The position numbers and the translations under genes are program-made. A stretch of DNA of 64,000 nucleotides from Conus ventricosus. Lineage: Eukaryota > Mollusca > Gastropoda > Neogastropoda > Conidae. Positions 61,576 through 64,000 of this stretch are shown piece by piece; the first letter of the stretch is position 1; each line of letters begins with the position of its first letter. The notes beneath the pieces were generated by a model. The model worked only from the letters and a program-made list of their open reading frames with translations. It did not search any database and was not told the DNA's origin. The stretch is taken from positions 60,838 to 124,837 of the forward strand of contig JAFLJL010014268.1 in the NCBI GenBank assembly GCA_018398815.1, in the 5' to 3' direction.

Positions 61576-61925
61576 ATCCCATCCTTTCAGATGCTGAAAC
61601 TGAAACTGATCGTGTTTCATGTTGTGTTCTTGTTCCCCTGCATGAAACACGTGACTACAGCGCCATCTGAACTGCTTGGTACCTCACGCTCTAGTCGTCT
61701 AAGAAGTAAACTATCTGCACGATTCAGGCACCAACGGCAGCTGCCAATGAGAAAGCTGCAAGCGCCCCCAGCTGACATCGTTGCTTTGTTTTGCTTTGCT
61801 TTGTTTCAGACACACAATTATGGCAGTCCATTCCAAGTGTCAGCAGTTAATGTCAAAGAGTAGCTGATAAATTGTGTTTACAGAATTGTGCTGCCAGGTT
61901 CTGTTTGTCATTGCTCAATTGTGGA

Positions 61926-61927
<2 letters not shown>

Positions 61928-61987
<60 letters not shown>

Positions 61988-62040
61988 TCCACCCCCCTCT
62001 CTCTCTCTCCTCTCTCTCTCTCATCTCTCTCTCTCTCTCT
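61928..62040. repeat. (CT)n microsatellite of copy C
   Basis: CT run matching 32279 and 39937; another CT/GT run is at 62495-62620. Confidence 0.95.
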
Positions 62041-62523
62041 ATGTTTCCTTTGCACCCCTCAGCTCTTCTATTTCATGTGTAAAAATAATCTCTGCATGTG
62101 CAGGAGCAAGAGTTTGTGGGTGCCATCAACTGCACACTTATGTGTCGACTGTGGTAAATGCAGTACCCACGAAACGTCGCGGATCCCGCTCTTAGCCAGA
62201 AGCGTTTCTTGAGGGCGCGCTTGTGCGACACGACATCAAGTTCATCTGACATCGTCATTCCATTTCGTCTTTGACCTGCAAGTCCAATATGATTACAGTG
62301 TGTGGTTTTCCTACATGGTTTAGCGAGAGTGATGTGTTATGCCCTTTGGGAAAACCTCACCGTATTTTGTGGCTTGAATCAATGGCAAAGTCAGCTTAGC
62401 TTCTGAGGAATTGCAAGCGTCAGAAATGAATTGCCTAGGGATAGAGTGACGTTACCGATCTTGTGTGAAGATTTCTGAACTTACGTATATGAGCGTCTCT
62501 CTCTTCTCTCTCTCTCTCTCTCT

Positions 62524-62554
<31 letters not shown>

Positions 62555-62586
62555 CTCCCCTCTCCTCTCTCTCTCTCTCTGTGGTG

Positions 62587-62617
<31 letters not shown>

Positions 62618-63114
62618 TGGTATTTGCTTTGCTCTCTCAGTATGTTTTTACTTGTCTTTCTCTAACCTCACAGTCAGGACAGTGTTGTCCCACTCTCGAC
62701 CAAAACGCTGACCACAATCCAGAACGTTTACAACTTCACTTTAAAATTAATGTTGATTCTTATTTCTAGTCCATGTTCTTATCTCTTGCTTCATGGAACC
62801 AGTTATCATCATACACTTGAAAGCTAATACATGTAAGTGTTGTAGTGGTGGAGGAAGACTTTGTATATTATGAAATAAATAAATAAATAAATAGATAAAT
62901 AAATGCACAAGTAGATAAGCAGGTAAACGATTGAATGAAGAAATAAGAAGATTTAGATCTTTTCTGAACATAATATGAATAATTTCTTTTTTCTTTCAGC
63001 GACGTGGGAAAAGTATCTGGGATTTATTATGTCATTTAAAAAAATATGAACACGTAAGAAAAATCCAGAGGGAAAAAAGAAGAGAAAGGTAATGATAATC
63101 CAGTTCATAAAGCA

Positions 63115-63228
63115 ACAGCCGGGGGACAGTGGCTGGCCAGCGTGGGCTTGCAGCTTTGGAGGCCATGGGTTCAAATCCTATCAGAAGCATTGATGTGTTG
63201 AATATTTCAGCCAAAGGCAACTCTTAGG
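63115..63228 (+). mobile_element. tRNA-like SINE segment, copy C
   Basis: 'cagtggctggccagcgtggg' (A-box-like) and 'gggttcaaatcc' at 63167-63178 (B-box-like), followed by 'cagccaaaggcaactctt'. The last piece resembles the tails after tRNA-derived heads. VNTR3 starts immediately after. Confidence 0.62.
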
Positions 63229-63595
63229 TAGAGTTGAGTGCCATGCGGGGTCAGACTGGAGAACGAGAACAATGCCATAGGTAGAGTTGAGTGCCATGCC
63301 TGGTCAGACTGGAGAACGAGAACAATGCCATAGGCAGAGTTGAGTGCCATGCCTGGTCAGACTGGAGAACGAGAACAATGCCATGGGCAGAGTTGAGTGC
63401 CATGCCTGGTCAGACTGGAGAACGAGAACAATGCCATAGGTAGAGTTGAGTGCCATGCCTGGTCAGACTGGAGAACGAGAACAATGCCATAGGCAGAGTT
63501 GAGTGCCATGCCTGGTCAGACTGGAGAACGAGAACGATGCCATAGGCAGAGTTGAGTGCCATGCGGGGTCAGACTGGAGAACGAGAACAATGCAA
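63229..63595. repeat. VNTR3 of copy C (seven units)
   Basis: Very regular units with 'gagttgagtgccatgcctgg' and 'tcagactggagaacgagaac'. The first and last units carry 'atgcggggtc' instead of 'atgcctggtc'. Confidence 0.96.
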
Positions 63596-63726
63596 GGGCG
63601 TTCTATCCACGTAATAACTACGTCCCTAAGATGATACTCATTTCCTGGCCAACAATGCAGGTGTCTGTATGTCTCAGATTCGATTAATGTTTTGATGTAT
63701 TATGAAAGGGAGCATAAGTTACCGTC

Positions 63727-63814
63727 ATGATGATGATGATGATGGTGATGACGACGATGACGACAACGACGACGACGACGATGAATATGATGAGTGTGTG
63801 TGTGTGTGTGTGTG

Positions 63815-63877
<63 letters not shown>

Positions 63878-63901
63878 TGTGTGTGTGTGTGTGTGTGTTG
63901 T

Positions 63902-63982
<81 letters not shown>

Positions 63983-63985
63983 AGA
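63727..63985. repeat. Compound microsatellite of copy C
   Basis: GAT/GAC triplets (63727-63790), GT with a long GCGT block (about 63843-63878), GT, then GA to near the window end. Acidic, Val/Cys-rich and Arg/Glu-rich frames across it are not genes. Confidence 0.96.
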
Positions 63986-64000
63986 AGACTGAATTATGCC

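Larger units (their letters stand above)
59311..64000 (+). repeat. Macro-repeat copy C (continues beyond the window)
   Basis: Same order as copies A and B, in cleaner sequence: start block, (TTTA)n, (CA)n, VNTR1, (CT)n, VNTR2, (CT)n, spacer, (CT/GT)n, SINE-like segment, VNTR3, compound microsatellite. The window ends inside the GA run and following sequence, before VNTR4. Confidence 0.92.

Noticed and set aside
29308..64000. Regular repeat units with variable parts resembling CRISPR arrays
   Set aside because: Units are directly abutting minisatellites with degenerate copies and no distinct spacers, in a eukaryotic repeat context with no cas-like genes.

Overview
The window looks like one stretch of a large, repeat-dominated animal genome, most likely a marine invertebrate and plausibly a mollusc (inferred from the types of retroelement, the very abundant CT/CA/GT microsatellites and the low gene density; the species cannot be named from this sequence). 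It is a scaffold with two 1000-base N gaps (2057-3056 and 55501-56500). Several zones have the character of unpolished long-read sequence: inflated or collapsed homopolymers and frequent frameshifts, about 7980-10600, 23300-28700 and 47900-55500. I find no intact host protein-coding gene, no rRNA and no convincing functional tRNA. Nearly all long open frames are translations of microsatellites or minisatellites.

Left part (1-18.1 kb): a repeat family, here called R1, has a body of up to about 1.7-2 kb bounded by (CT)n. Two partial inverted units lie at 54-1275, five forward units in tandem at 4658-12535, and a sixth forward unit at 16722-18028. Non-LTR retrotransposon remnants sit between the (CT)n blocks. 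They are a 3' tail at 3550-3642, a 0.8 kb 3' fragment at 3724-4553, and a long decayed element with endonuclease and reverse transcriptase domains within 12626-16637.

Middle part (18.1-29.7 kb): mostly noncoding sequence with at least five minisatellites, a decayed fragment of a different non-LTR element (23700-24290) lodged inside one of them, and two diverged copies of a module 'M' that recurs in the next region.

Right part (29.7-64 kb): a tandem macro-repeat of about 7-8 kb. Copy A is 29737-37840, copy B 37841-45112, a diverged copy D 45113-47640, and copy C starts at 59311 and runs off the window. Each full copy holds five different embedded minisatellites (VNTR1 to VNTR5, units of about 41, 20, 53, 54 and 46 bp), a tRNA-like SINE segment and compound microsatellites. 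Copy D shows turnover: VNTR1 is a single unit, and in place of VNTR2 a different 29-bp minisatellite has grown out of adjacent macro-repeat sequence.

Between copies D and C (48011-59310) lie LTR-retrotransposon sequences: three LTRs and decayed gag, protease, integrase, reverse transcriptase and RNase H segments. The domains have Ty3/gypsy character, but integrase is encoded before the reverse transcriptase linker in the same reading direction. This is the Ty1/copia-like order known from the Gmr1 group of Ty3/gypsy elements. Both copies lack most of the reverse transcriptase, with different breakpoints. The domain order, the nested minisatellite architecture and the recurrent placement of non-LTR 3' ends against (CT)n are the observations most worth following up.
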